DNA of 43,088 bases from Sphaerochaeta sp. UBA5849 (GTDB taxonomy: Bacteria > Spirochaetota > Spirochaetia > Sphaerochaetales > Sphaerochaetaceae). Both the position numbers and the translations under genes were made by a program. Below, in pieces: positions 32,931 through 41,551 of this stretch. The DNA is taken from positions 35,448 through 78,535 of the forward strand of contig DJGJ01000021.1 of assembly GCA_002432715.1 (NCBI GenBank), written 5' to 3'. Position 1 is the first letter of the stretch. Each line of letters begins with the position of its first letter. The notes below the pieces were generated by a model that saw only the letters and a program-made list of their open reading frames with translations, ran no database searches and was not told the DNA's origin.

Positions 32931-33953
32931 ATGAAGTACGAAAAACTGGACCTGCTTTTCAATGAGACCTTGGTAATTAAGGTCAACCATGCTGACGATC
33001 CTGTCTTCTATGTCTTCGATTACCAGAAGCGCCATTTGAATATGGAATTCCAACACTTTCACACCTACTATGAGGTGTATGTCCTGATCGACGATGCGGC
33101 GACACACATCATTGAAGGCGAATATTTTTCGTTGCAGCGTGGCGACATTGTCCTGCTCAAGCCGATGTGCCTGCATAAAAGCCTCTATCCTGAGCATGAG
33201 AATCCTAAATCCCGATTGATCATCGCTTTTCAGTTTCCCCTGCCTTCAGGCTTTGAACGGCAGACAGAGCGCCTCCTTTCCCTCTTCGACGAGAAGGTCC
33301 CCATTTATCGTTTCGAGCCTGCGATACTGCAAAGCATCATCAAGCTGTTCAATGAGATTTATCTGATGGGAACCAGCAGTATTCCAGGGTCGGATTTGAT
33401 GATCCACCATACATTCCAGAAAATACTCTGGATCATTGCAACCAACCGGAAGGCCAATCGCTATGCAAAGCAGGAGATTGTCGATTCGATCACCCAGAAA
33501 ATCTACGAGATCACCAGCTACATGCACTCCCATTTCGAGGAGGACCTTCCGCTTGCTGAGATCGCCCTCAAGTTCTCCATCAGCCCCTTCTACCTCTCCC
33601 GGCAATTCAAGGAAGTGACGGGAACCACCTACATCACCTACCTGCAACTGGTACGGGTGCGCAATGCACAAAACCTGCTGCTGTACAGCAATACCTCGAT
33701 CAGGGATATCTGCTCGCGATGCGGGTTCTCCTCATTCAGTCAGTTCAACCGTGTCTTCCACAAGTACTGCAATATGAATCCAACCGAATTCAGAAAGGAT
33801 GTGAATCATCAATCACAGCTGCTGTTACGCCAATCAGATCCCGAACGCAATGCCCATGCCTCGCTGCCCAGGATATTGCAGTCTCCCGAGGAACAGGAAG
33901 GCAAGCGGTCAGAGATGCATCGACAGGGTGCCAAAGTCATAGAGAGGCAGTGA
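32931..33953 (+). CDS. AraC-family transcriptional regulator (paralogue of the one at 21831)
   Basis: The protein has 340 residues with a ribosome site AGGA before ATG. The cupin sensor domain has MNMEFQHFHTYYEVYVLID, IIEGEYFSLQRGDIVLLKP and CLH. The DNA-binding domain has IALKFSISPFYLSRQFKEVTG and ICSRCGFSSFSQFNRVFHK, then NPTEFRK. By eye well over half its residues match the regulator at 21831-22853, including the C-terminal tail with DPERN. It is divergent from the glycan-use operon and probably activates it in response to an imported sugar. Its last 45 bases overlap the end of the convergent oxidoreductase gene. Confidence 0.9.
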   Translation: MKYEKLDLLFNETLVIKVNHADDPVFYVFDYQKRHLNMEFQHFHTYYEVYVLIDDAATHIIEGEYFSLQRGDIVLLKPMCLHKSLYPEHENPKSRLIIAFQFPLPSGFERQTERLLSLFDEKVPIYRFEPAILQSIIKLFNEIYLMGTSSIPGSDLMIHHTFQKILWIIATNRKANRYAKQEIVDSITQKIYEITSYMHSHFEEDLPLAEIALKFSISPFYLSRQFKEVTGTTYITYLQLVRVRNAQNLLLYSNTSIRDICSRCGFSSFSQFNRVFHKYCNMNPTEFRKDVNHQSQLLLRQSDPERNAHASLPRILQSPEEQEGKRSEMHRQGAKVIERQ

Positions 33954-34979
33954 AACCGAAGCTTTGTCCACATGGCTCTTGTAGGCTGCCAGCACCAATT
34001 CCAAGGCATCACGTCCGCATCGACCATCCACCGTCGGTTGGACGCCCGTCAGCAAAGCACGTTTGAAATCGGCATACACCCTGCTGTGGCTCGAGCCATA
34101 CACCGAACTCTGGACCGAATGATCGATCTCATTACGAAGAGCTTGGATTGCCGGATCGCTGAACTCCCACACTTCGATTTCCTGAGCGCATTCACCGCCT
34201 AGTACGACGGTGCCCTTCTCCCCAATGAGGGTGATCCGCTCTTCCAGATTCTTCTTATAGAGGTTCGTAGTACCTTCAAAGCTCCCGATTGCCCCATTGG
34301 TGAACTGAACAAACCCAATGCCGACGTCCTCCACCTCGAGATACGGGTGACAACGATTGGCAAGCGTTGCACTGACGGTGGAGATTTCCGATCCTCCAAA
34401 CCAACGCATCAAGTCAAGACCATGGATGCACTGATTCATCAATGCACCGCCATCCTTCTCCCAGGTGCCCCTCCAGCTGTCCTGTGCGTAATAGGCTGCA
34501 TCACGCCACCATCGCACCTGCACGGAAACATGGCTGAGCTTGCCGAATCCCCCGCTGTCCAAGGCCTTTTTGACCAACAAGCTTGCATCATTGAACCGGT
34601 TCTGCTGGCAAACGCCGAGCGGCACGCCATGTTCTTGGGAGAGTGCAAGCATCTCATCGGCATCCGAAAGGCTGAGCGCCATGGGTTTCTCAACCAGCAC
34701 CGCCACTCCTTGAGCGAGGCAGTATTTGGCTATTTCTGCATGACTGGCACTGTCGGTGGCAATGGCAACCATGTCCAAAGATTCACTATCGAGCATCGTT
34801 CGATAGTCTGAATACCTGTTCACATGCAAACAAGGAAGGTTCAAGCCTTCCAAGAGAACATCAATCGCTGCAGGATTGGTATCACACAATGCCACAACAT
34901 CCATACCGCAAGCCAGGGCTGAAGGAAGGTGGTTGGGCGCAATACGCCCACAGCCTATCAATGCATAGCGTATACTCAT
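33909..34979 (-). CDS. Gfo/Idh/MocA-family oxidoreductase
   Basis: The protein has 356 residues. The NAD(P) motif is ALIGCGRIAPNHLPSA, with Lys in VEKPMALS and the catalytic region GGALMNQCIHGLDLMRWFGG, where Asn takes the place of the more common Asp before the His. These enzymes oxidise or reduce sugars and sugar derivatives at a ring carbon. It is the last of three consecutive family members. Its start overlaps the previous gene's stop by four bases, and its end overlaps the AraC gene tail to tail by 45 bases. The substrate cannot be named. Confidence 0.9.
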   Translation of the reverse strand: MSIRYALIGCGRIAPNHLPSALACGMDVVALCDTNPAAIDVLLEGLNLPCLHVNRYSDYRTMLDSESLDMVAIATDSASHAEIAKYCLAQGVAVLVEKPMALSLSDADEMLALSQEHGVPLGVCQQNRFNDASLLVKKALDSGGFGKLSHVSVQVRWWRDAAYYAQDSWRGTWEKDGGALMNQCIHGLDLMRWFGGSEISTVSATLANRCHPYLEVEDVGIGFVQFTNGAIGSFEGTTNLYKKNLEERITLIGEKGTVVLGGECAQEIEVWEFSDPAIQALRNEIDHSVQSSVYGSSHSRVYADFKRALLTGVQPTVDGRCGRDALELVLAAYKSHVDKASVSLPLYDFGTLSMHL

Positions 34980-36049
34980 CTGATGCGTACTGCCTTTGTC
35001 TGTGCTTCAATGGCAAGCTCGATGGCCCGGAACGTGTGCTCTTGCTTCATCGCCGTCTCGGTACGATCGAGCACATCCCGGATCAAGCGGCCGAAATAAG
35101 GAAATCCCACCTTACCTCCGACACGGAAATGCTGCTCCCCCTTCTCATTGACGAGAATCACATGATCACCCTCTTTGGAGGCTGCAACATCGATATATTT
35201 GCGCAGTTCGATATACCCCTTCGTCCCGACGATGAAGATGCGTCCATCCCCCCAGGTACCCAGACCATCGGGGGTAAACCAGTCAAGACAGAAGTAGCAG
35301 GGGATTCCGTTGCTTGCGGTAAAGCAGGCATCCCCGAAATCCTCAAGACCGGGATACTCTGGATGGTAGAGATTCCCCACCCTGCTTGAAACCAGTTCCG
35401 CATCCTCAGAGCCGCTGAACTGCAGGATTTGCTCCAGCTGATGACTCCCTATATCCACGAGGATGCCACCGTATTTCTCTTTCTCAAAAAACCAAGCCGG
35501 TCGAGTGGGGGCGGCAAGCCGGTGAGGGCCCCATCCGCGGATGGAGACGATGTTGCCGATTGCTCCCTCGTTGAGCAACCTTTCGGCGTAGACGGCAGAT
35601 TCTACATGCAAGCGCTCGCTGTAGTAGACAAACCACTTGCGACCGGTCTGGGCAACTTTCTTCCGGGCCTGATCAACCTGTGCCTGGGTGGTGAACGGCG
35701 GCTTGTCGGCAAAGAAATCCTTACCGTGGTCGAGGGCCTCAAGGCCGAGGGGTCCGCGATCGCACGGAATGCCGGCGGTCGCCACCAACTGAATGGAAGG
35801 ATTCTCCAGCAACTCCTGCTTGCTTAAGCCAACCTTTGCCGTAGGAAACTTTGCTACAAAAGCTTCCATTTTCTTCGGATCGGGATCGTACACATACGCG
35901 ATATCAGCGCCTGCTTCAGACAGCCCGTTGCACATCCCATAGATATGGCCATGATCGAGGCCGATGACACCGACAATGCACTCACCTTGCTTGCAAACCG
36001 GTTGGGGCTTACCCTCGGGTGCGTAATTCTGTCCATCCATTTTTTGCAT
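34976..36049 (-). CDS. Gfo/Idh/MocA-family oxidoreductase with atypical nucleotide loop
   Basis: This 357-residue protein starts at an ATG six bases after GGAGG. A TTG two codons earlier sits right against that site and is unlikely. An N-terminal extension of about 25 residues rich in Lys, Gln and Cys precedes the Rossmann fold. The usual GxGxxG loop is replaced by GLDHGHIYGM, while ADKPPFTT keeps the catalytic Lys and GGILVDIGSHQLEQ keeps Asp-x-x-x-His. It may use its cofactor differently or bind metal through the His residues. It is coupled to the next gene by a four-base overlap and follows the third oxidoreductase gene by 11 bases. Confidence 0.88.
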   Translation of the reverse strand: MQKMDGQNYAPEGKPQPVCKQGECIVGVIGLDHGHIYGMCNGLSEAGADIAYVYDPDPKKMEAFVAKFPTAKVGLSKQELLENPSIQLVATAGIPCDRGPLGLEALDHGKDFFADKPPFTTQAQVDQARKKVAQTGRKWFVYYSERLHVESAVYAERLLNEGAIGNIVSIRGWGPHRLAAPTRPAWFFEKEKYGGILVDIGSHQLEQILQFSGSEDAELVSSRVGNLYHPEYPGLEDFGDACFTASNGIPCYFCLDWFTPDGLGTWGDGRIFIVGTKGYIELRKYIDVAASKEGDHVILVNEKGEQHFRVGGKVGFPYFGRLIRDVLDRTETAMKQEHTFRAIELAIEAQTKAVRIR

Positions 36050-36060
36050 TTCCAACCTCC

Positions 36061-37221
36061 TTATTTTCCCATCGTCCCGAGGCTTATCTCGGTGTCTTCC
36101 AAATTCTCCACTGATTTTCCTTTCTTGTGGTATCGCACCATTCGCGCCAACATCCCTTCGGTCGTATAGAACGGGTCGTCCTTTGCCAGGGGCAACGCCA
36201 CCCTCACTCCCTCGGTGGAGGATTTATACATGGCACAAATCAACTCAACGGCCTTCCTTCCTTCAGAGCCGGTAACCAGCGGCTGTGACCCATCGAGAAC
36301 TGCTTTGAGGACATTCTCCAGCTGGGCTTCATGGCCTTCCACCGGGAGGGAAGGAAGTGACTGATAAAGCTTCTCCAATTCACTCTCCATCGCTGGATTT
36401 GGTTCATAGAATCCATTGGGCAGCTGCTTGACCGACTTGCAATACCAAGGGATTCCAATGGAAGCCTTCTCTGCTGCAAAGAAAAATTCCTGCTTCTCAT
36501 CATGATCGACCAAGCTGGCATTGACCTCAGCAACCGAATCGGAGTAGGAAAGAATCGATAACGATACATCCTCAACCTCACTGTTGGTGTGGTTGACATT
36601 GCTCATTACCGACACAACGGAATCGGGCACTCCAATGAGCCATTGAAGGATGTCGATCTGATGCACTGCATGGTTGAGGGTGCAGCCACCACCCTCTTTC
36701 TCATACGTCCCCCGCCACCAGAGATCGTAGTAGTTTGACCCTCTCCACCACATCGAGTTCACCCGTGCAAAGAGAACCCGACCCATCACTCCATCTTCCA
36801 AGAGCTGTTTGACCCGCATGGGAGCGGTACGGAATCGATTCTGGGATATCACAGAAAGGACCTTGCCGCTTGCTTGTTGGGCTGCAATCATCCGGTCACA
36901 CTCAGCAAGTGAGGGAGCCATAGGTTTCTCGACAATAACGTGCTTGCCTGCAGAAAGAAAATCAACAGCCGCTTGGCAATGCTGCGACGGCGGCAGGCAC
37001 AAGGAGACCAGATCAATGTCGTCCCTGCCGAGCAGGTTTTGGTAGTCTTCAACAATCGAAGCTTGTGACAGTCCAAACCGATCGGAGAGCTTTCTCGCTT
37101 TCTCAGGGTAGATATCACAAAGCGCCTTGATCTCGCAGAGCTCGTGAGAATATTGATACCCTCTGATATGAGCCGGTGCGATATTGCCCGCTCCAATAAT
37201 TGCAACGCCAAGTTTCTTCAT
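36061..37221 (-). CDS. Gfo/Idh/MocA-family oxidoreductase
   Basis: The protein has 386 residues. The motifs are AIIGAGNIAPAHIRGY (nucleotide loop), VEKPMAPS (catalytic Lys) and GGGCTLNHAVHQIDILQW (Asn and His in the active-site helix). The C-terminal domain is the usual alpha/beta fold. It starts after AAAAGGGG. It is first of the three oxidoreductase genes after the histidine kinase gene (62-base gap) and is likely read from the same operon or from its own promoter in that gap. Three different members together suggest a multistep conversion, such as oxidation, epimerisation or elimination of a glycoside (inference). Confidence 0.9.
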   Translation of the reverse strand: MKKLGVAIIGAGNIAPAHIRGYQYSHELCEIKALCDIYPEKARKLSDRFGLSQASIVEDYQNLLGRDDIDLVSLCLPPSQHCQAAVDFLSAGKHVIVEKPMAPSLAECDRMIAAQQASGKVLSVISQNRFRTAPMRVKQLLEDGVMGRVLFARVNSMWWRGSNYYDLWWRGTYEKEGGGCTLNHAVHQIDILQWLIGVPDSVVSVMSNVNHTNSEVEDVSLSILSYSDSVAEVNASLVDHDEKQEFFFAAEKASIGIPWYCKSVKQLPNGFYEPNPAMESELEKLYQSLPSLPVEGHEAQLENVLKAVLDGSQPLVTGSEGRKAVELICAMYKSSTEGVRVALPLAKDDPFYTTEGMLARMVRYHKKGKSVENLEDTEISLGTMGK

Positions 37222-37283
37222 AGCATTCCCCTTTTCCAGTATTCAGCATACCCGTCTGTACGTATATCACAATGTGAGTTCTT

Positions 37284-38987
37284 TCACAGAACTTGGACAT
37301 CTTTTTGATTCATCTCCTCTTCCTCGCTCCGGTAGACGAACGGCAACCGGACTTCCACAGAAAAGCCCTGTTCAGAAGGAATCAAATACAACCCGTATCC
37401 CTGCCCATAGGCATAGAGAATACGTTGGTGGATATTCAAAAGGCCTATATGCTTGCCTCGCACATGCAATGCTTCCTGGGAAAACGAGGACGCGGTTTTG
37501 CTGAGTTTATCCTGCAAGTCAGCAAAAACATCGGCGCTACAGCCAGGTCCGTCATCGACAACCCTGATGCAGAGTCCTTGTTCATTACAGAACATAACCA
37601 CCTTGATGGCAATAGGTTTTTGGCGCAGATACACCCCATGCACGAAGCAGTTTTCCACCAAAGGCTGCACGCAATACTTCAAAATTCTTATATCATCGGG
37701 AACGGTCTCCTGAATATCCAGGTCGAAGCTCACCAAATCCCGATACCGGATCTCTTGCAGGTGCACATAGTTGCGGATATAACGAATCTCTGATAGAAGG
37801 GGTATTTCATTGCGCCTCTCCCTCAAATCGAAATGCAGGATATAGGAAAGCGCCCGAAGCGCTTCAAGGCTCTGCTTCTTGTTTCCAAGCTCGACGATAC
37901 TGACCAGGCTGTCGAGTGTATTGAAGAGGAAGTGAGGGTTCATACGTGCCTGCAACACCTCGAACCGTGATTGCGCCTGCATTGCTTCATACCGACGCAG
38001 GTTTACATACATCTTGTTGAATGCAATCATGAGCACAATGAAAACCAGGGAGAAAAGTCCTGTCAGAATCAGGATGAAAAGGTAGTTTTTCCTTGATTGA
38101 TTGATGATCTTCGTCCAGGGGATTCTCGTCGAGAAGGTCAATCCCAATTGCGTATTCCTGGAGAACATAGAGATATATGCGTCTTCCTTGGCAAAGACCA
38201 TACCGTTGCTCAAATCGATTGAATCGAGCACTTGCAAATCTGTATCATATTGAAGCATGGGCTTTACTTGCAACGGGATATTCCTGCTCGATTCCAATGC
38301 CATGCCTTCGCGGTCATACACAATGACTTCAAGGGGGGTGAAATCATCTCCAAAACCAACCTGATAGGAGTTCATGTGTTGAATCAAAAGAGATGTAAGG
38401 TTGAATTCAAGAAACGCAAAGGCAATCCCGCCTTCTTCTGTCCGATACCAAAAAGCTACAGGAAGAAGCGTCGACAAATCCAGATCATCGCGAAAAGCTC
38501 CAGCCACCTCAAACCCAAAGTCATTGAAGCCTCTGGATCCCAACAGCTTCAACATGGACTGCTTCTCTTCGGTCATATAGGCTTTCCACCAAGGATTTCG
38601 TTCAGTAACCGGCTTATTGACATTCGGTGCATAAAACACAGTCCCATCACTACTGACAATCCACGAACGGTCGAGGCTTGAGGAGGTCAGACGCAGGTCG
38701 AACAACTCCTGAACCAAGTCAAGGTTACGCTCTCCTTGCTCGTGGAACCGAAGCAGCATCTGTACCCGTAACGCCGCTTTTTCAATGGGAGTGAAAATTG
38801 TTGTCTGTAAATTTTCCGTATAGACCTGCAGGAATTGTTTTTTGTTGTCAAGCAGGAACAGCGTACTGCGCTGAACCCATAGCCAACTGAGCATCAAGAT
38901 TACTGAGATGAGTATCGAAAGGGAAACAGCCAGAATCCTGTTCCATGACCGCTTTACCTGTCCTTTGAGAAGTCCGTCATTGGACAT
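37284..38987 (-). CDS. Sensor histidine kinase, YesM type
   Basis: This 567-residue membrane protein has segments at about 17-38 (ILAVSLSILISVILMLSWLW) and 302-323. Between them is a large periplasmic sensor domain, probably a Cache-like fold (VSSDGTVFYAPN, RNPWWKAYM). The cytoplasmic part has the phosphoacceptor His352 in ARMNPHFLFNTLDS, the N-box PLVENCFVHG with Asn446, and VVDDGPG (478-482) for ATP binding. This fits the HisKA-like LytS/YesM family. The ATG lies within the end of the response regulator gene (11-base overlap), so kinase and regulator are made together. It probably senses a sugar in the periplasm and drives the transporter operon. Confidence 0.92.
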   Translation of the reverse strand: MSNDGLLKGQVKRSWNRILAVSLSILISVILMLSWLWVQRSTLFLLDNKKQFLQVYTENLQTTIFTPIEKAALRVQMLLRFHEQGERNLDLVQELFDLRLTSSSLDRSWIVSSDGTVFYAPNVNKPVTERNPWWKAYMTEEKQSMLKLLGSRGFNDFGFEVAGAFRDDLDLSTLLPVAFWYRTEEGGIAFAFLEFNLTSLLIQHMNSYQVGFGDDFTPLEVIVYDREGMALESSRNIPLQVKPMLQYDTDLQVLDSIDLSNGMVFAKEDAYISMFSRNTQLGLTFSTRIPWTKIINQSRKNYLFILILTGLFSLVFIVLMIAFNKMYVNLRRYEAMQAQSRFEVLQARMNPHFLFNTLDSLVSIVELGNKKQSLEALRALSYILHFDLRERRNEIPLLSEIRYIRNYVHLQEIRYRDLVSFDLDIQETVPDDIRILKYCVQPLVENCFVHGVYLRQKPIAIKVVMFCNEQGLCIRVVDDGPGCSADVFADLQDKLSKTASSFSQEALHVRGKHIGLLNIHQRILYAYGQGYGLYLIPSEQGFSVEVRLPFVYRSEEEEMNQKDVQVL

Positions 38988-39732
38988 AGTCAATCCCTTG
39001 CTTGGACAGGGTACTCTTCCGATATTGGCCGGGAGATACGGCATACCGTTTCTTAAAGCACCGGTTGAGATAGGAACTATCACCAAACCCAACCCGGTCG
39101 GCAATTTCTTCCAGCGTCAAATCGGTATCCAGCAGATACTTTGCAGCCATATCACTTCGATAGGCATGCAGGTATTCTACAAACGTCATTCCGCACTTCT
39201 TGCTGAATGAAGCACTCAAATAGCTTGGAGAAACGTTGGCAAACTCGGCGACAGCGCACAACGAGATTTCTTGATTATAGTAGTGCTCAACATATTGGAC
39301 TGCTTTTTTCACATAGACAGGCAAATTTCGATCAGTAAAATAATGAATCTGCGGATCTTTGGCATTCATCAGGCGAAGAATCTTATCCAACACCTGTTCC
39401 AAGTCCTTCTGAAAGACCGGCTTCAGCAGGTAGTCGAATACTGAAAGTTTGATGGCCTTCTGTGCATAGGAGAAATCCCCGTATCCGCTGATGATGACTG
39501 CCAGTCCATCCCAATTGGATGCACGTACTTCCTCCAAGAACCGAAGGCCGGTGTTCCCTGGAATTACGATATCACTAAATATGATTTCTGGTTTGTTTTG
39601 TGCAAAGAGAGTACGGGCCTGTTCATAGGTGGAAGCCTTGGCTACAATCTCAAAAGCCGCATTATATGAGGAGATATAGGAACTGTACCGTTCCATGGCA
39701 TTGGGTTCATCCTCGATCAGCATTACCCGCAC
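38977..39732 (-). CDS. Response regulator with AraC-type DNA-binding domain, YesN type
   Basis: The protein has about 251 residues. The receiver domain has the acidic pocket IEDEPN, the phosphorylation site Asp54 in SDIVIPG, ISGYGDFSYA and Lys104 in LLKPV. A C-terminal AraC double helix-turn-helix follows (CAVAEFANVSPSYLSASFSKK; EIADRVGFGDSSYLNRCFKK). The chosen start is a GTG that gives MRVMLIEDEPN and has a run of G at good spacing. An upstream TTG overlapping the permease stop and ATG at 39723 are alternatives. It is shorter than typical YesN proteins, which have a longer linker. It is coupled to the kinase gene and probably activates the operon that encodes it. Confidence 0.9.
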   Translation of the reverse strand: MRVMLIEDEPNAMERYSSYISSYNAAFEIVAKASTYEQARTLFAQNKPEIIFSDIVIPGNTGLRFLEEVRASNWDGLAVIISGYGDFSYAQKAIKLSVFDYLLKPVFQKDLEQVLDKILRLMNAKDPQIHYFTDRNLPVYVKKAVQYVEHYYNQEISLCAVAEFANVSPSYLSASFSKKCGMTFVEYLHAYRSDMAAKYLLDTDLTLEEIADRVGFGDSSYLNRCFKKRYAVSPGQYRKSTLSKQGIDYVQ

Positions 39733-39749
39733 ACATCCCCCCCTCGGTA

Positions 39750-40598
39750 TCAACCCTTTACGCCGGTCAAGGCGATTCCTTCAACGAAATACCTTTGGGC
39801 ACTCAAGTATACCAGAACTATGGGCGCAATACTTATTAATGTTGCTGCCATGACCTGATTCCACTTCACATCGAAATCCCCCCTCAGCAAGGCAATACCC
39901 AACGTCAAGGTACGGTTGACATCACTTTGCAAAAATACCAAGGCGTAAAGATACTCATTCCATATCGCCAGCAGGGTGATGATCAACAATGTAGTCAGTG
40001 CCGCCTTGGAAAGCGGGAGAATGATGTGCACAAAACGTGCCCAGTACCCATAGCCGTCGATTACGGCAGCTTCTTCCAATTCCTTGGGTATGCTAAGGAA
40101 AAATTGACGAAGTAAAAAGGTCCCGTAGGCAGTAAAAATGCCGCTGAGTATCAACGACCAGTGGGTATCCAGCAATCCCATTTCACGAAATATGATGAAA
40201 TTCGGGATGAGAACTACTTGGCGGGGAATCATAAGCGTTGCCAAGTAGAGAAAAAAGAGCATATCCCTTCCCTTGAAGCGGAGCCGCGCAAATGCATAGG
40301 CGGCCATGCTGCTGGTGGTGAGTGTCCCGATGATTACCAAGCTCGAGACCTTGATGGTGTTCCACAGGTACATTCCAAACGGGAGCGCCTTGAACACCTG
40401 TCGATAATTGTCAAAATTGAATGATGTGGGAATCAGAGAATATTGTTTGGTATAGACTTCTGAATAGGTTTTGAAGGAGGTTGCTATCATCCACCAGAAG
40501 GGGATGAAAAAAAATGCCGCCAGAATAACCAACAAGAGGTACCAAACCCAATTCTTGGTGACTTTTCTCCATTGAATCGTTGCTACTTGTGTTTTCAT
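39750..40598 (-). CDS. ABC sugar transporter permease, MalG-type (CUT1)
   Basis: This 282-residue inner-membrane protein begins MKTQVATIQWRKVTK, followed by a hydrophobic segment (WYLLLVILAAFFFIPFWWMI). The EAA loop is LEEAAVIDGYGYWARFVHIILP, and the end (EGIALTGVKG) is characteristic of the family. Its ATG shares bases with the TGA stop of the upstream permease gene (TGATG), a sign of translational coupling. The response regulator gene starts just downstream, so transport and signalling genes form one transcript. Confidence 0.93.
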   Translation of the reverse strand: MKTQVATIQWRKVTKNWVWYLLLVILAAFFFIPFWWMIATSFKTYSEVYTKQYSLIPTSFNFDNYRQVFKALPFGMYLWNTIKVSSLVIIGTLTTSSMAAYAFARLRFKGRDMLFFLYLATLMIPRQVVLIPNFIIFREMGLLDTHWSLILSGIFTAYGTFLLRQFFLSIPKELEEAAVIDGYGYWARFVHIILPLSKAALTTLLIITLLAIWNEYLYALVFLQSDVNRTLTLGIALLRGDFDVKWNQVMAATLISIAPIVLVYLSAQRYFVEGIALTGVKG

Positions 40599-41479
40599 CA
40601 GTTGAACACCCACTTATCGGAATAATGGTTTTGCACCAGTGTGATGATAAAAATGGTTATGAAGAGAATCAGGCTGAGTGCAGAGGCATACCCCATCCTG
40701 AAGAACTGAAAACCATTTTGATAGATATACATAACAAGCGTATTGGTAGCATTGGCAGGCCCTCCTTTCGTCAACACCGAGGTCAAGTCAAAAATTTGGA
40801 ATGAACCAATCAGACTCGTGGTCAGGGCAAAGAACGTGGTCGGGCTGATCAGGGGAATCGTGATATGCAAGAATACATCCATACTGTGCGCGCCATCGAT
40901 GGATGCCGCTTCATAGTAGGAACGGGGGATTCCTTGCAAGCCGGCAAGGAAAATGACCATGAAATACCCGAGTTCCTTCCACAGCCCGACGAGAATGACT
41001 GAAGGCATGGCCCAGACAGGAGAAACAAGAAAAGGAATGATGTTGATTCCCAGCAGGGAAAGCACATGATTGATCAAGCCATTTTCCGAGCTCTCCAGAA
41101 GAGGCGTCCAAATAAGCGCGACTGCCACACTTGAACAAACCGAGGGGAGAAATGCGACGGAACGAAAGAAATTGCGGCCGTGCAACTGCTTGTTCAGAAG
41201 GATGGCCAAGAGAAGGGAGAGCAGCAGGTTCAGGGGGACCTTGATGAATGAGTAATAAGCAGTATTTTTCAATGCCATCCAAAACACATCGTCTGTAAGC
41301 AGCTCCCAGTAATTGGCAAAACCGATAAAGGATGGGCTGTTTAGTAATCCCCAATCCAAAAAACTTATACCAAACGATGCGAGCGTTGGAATCATTGAGA
41401 ATAGTAGAAAGCCAAGTATGTTCGGCAACAAGAACAGGAATGCCGCCAAGCCCTCGCCATGCTTCATTGTTAGTTTCAT
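40598..41479 (-). CDS. ABC sugar transporter permease, MalF-type (CUT1)
   Basis: The protein has 293 residues. The first membrane segment is LAAFLFLLPNILGFLLFSMI and the EAA loop is YYEAASIDGAHSMDVFLHITIP. It forms the channel with the MalG-type partner. ATG at 41479 has only a weak AAAGG site, and the next in-frame ATG (41467) is possible. It is separated from the solute-binding protein gene by 72 bases that contain a 13-base-pair hairpin. The importer has no ATPase gene here. Confidence 0.92.
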   Translation of the reverse strand: MKLTMKHGEGLAAFLFLLPNILGFLLFSMIPTLASFGISFLDWGLLNSPSFIGFANYWELLTDDVFWMALKNTAYYSFIKVPLNLLLSLLLAILLNKQLHGRNFFRSVAFLPSVCSSVAVALIWTPLLESSENGLINHVLSLLGINIIPFLVSPVWAMPSVILVGLWKELGYFMVIFLAGLQGIPRSYYEAASIDGAHSMDVFLHITIPLISPTTFFALTTSLIGSFQIFDLTSVLTKGGPANATNTLVMYIYQNGFQFFRMGYASALSLILFITIFIITLVQNHYSDKWVFN

Positions 41480-41510
41480 ACTACGTAACCTTTGGTGGAT
41501 GAACGCGGAT

Positions 41511-41544
41511 TATGTCGTCGGACAGCAACCCGTCCGACGACATA
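41511..41544 (-). repeat. 13-base-pair perfect hairpin between solute-binding protein and permease genes
   Basis: TATGTCGTCGGAC (41511-41523) and GTCCGACGACATA (41532-41544) are exact reverse complements around an eight-base loop. There is no T run on the minus strand. It is probably an mRNA 3' stabiliser or processing site that raises solute-binding protein over permease. Confidence 0.6.
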
Positions 41545-41551
41545 CCACAAT

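Noticed and set aside
36050..36055. TTG start for the second oxidoreductase
   Set aside because: GGAGG lies directly against it, leaving no spacing. The ATG at 36049 has proper spacing.
37277..37293. Inverted repeat AGTTCT/AGAACT at the end of the histidine kinase gene, considered as a terminator
   Set aside because: The stem is only six pairs, A+T rich, and not followed by a T run on the transcribed strand.
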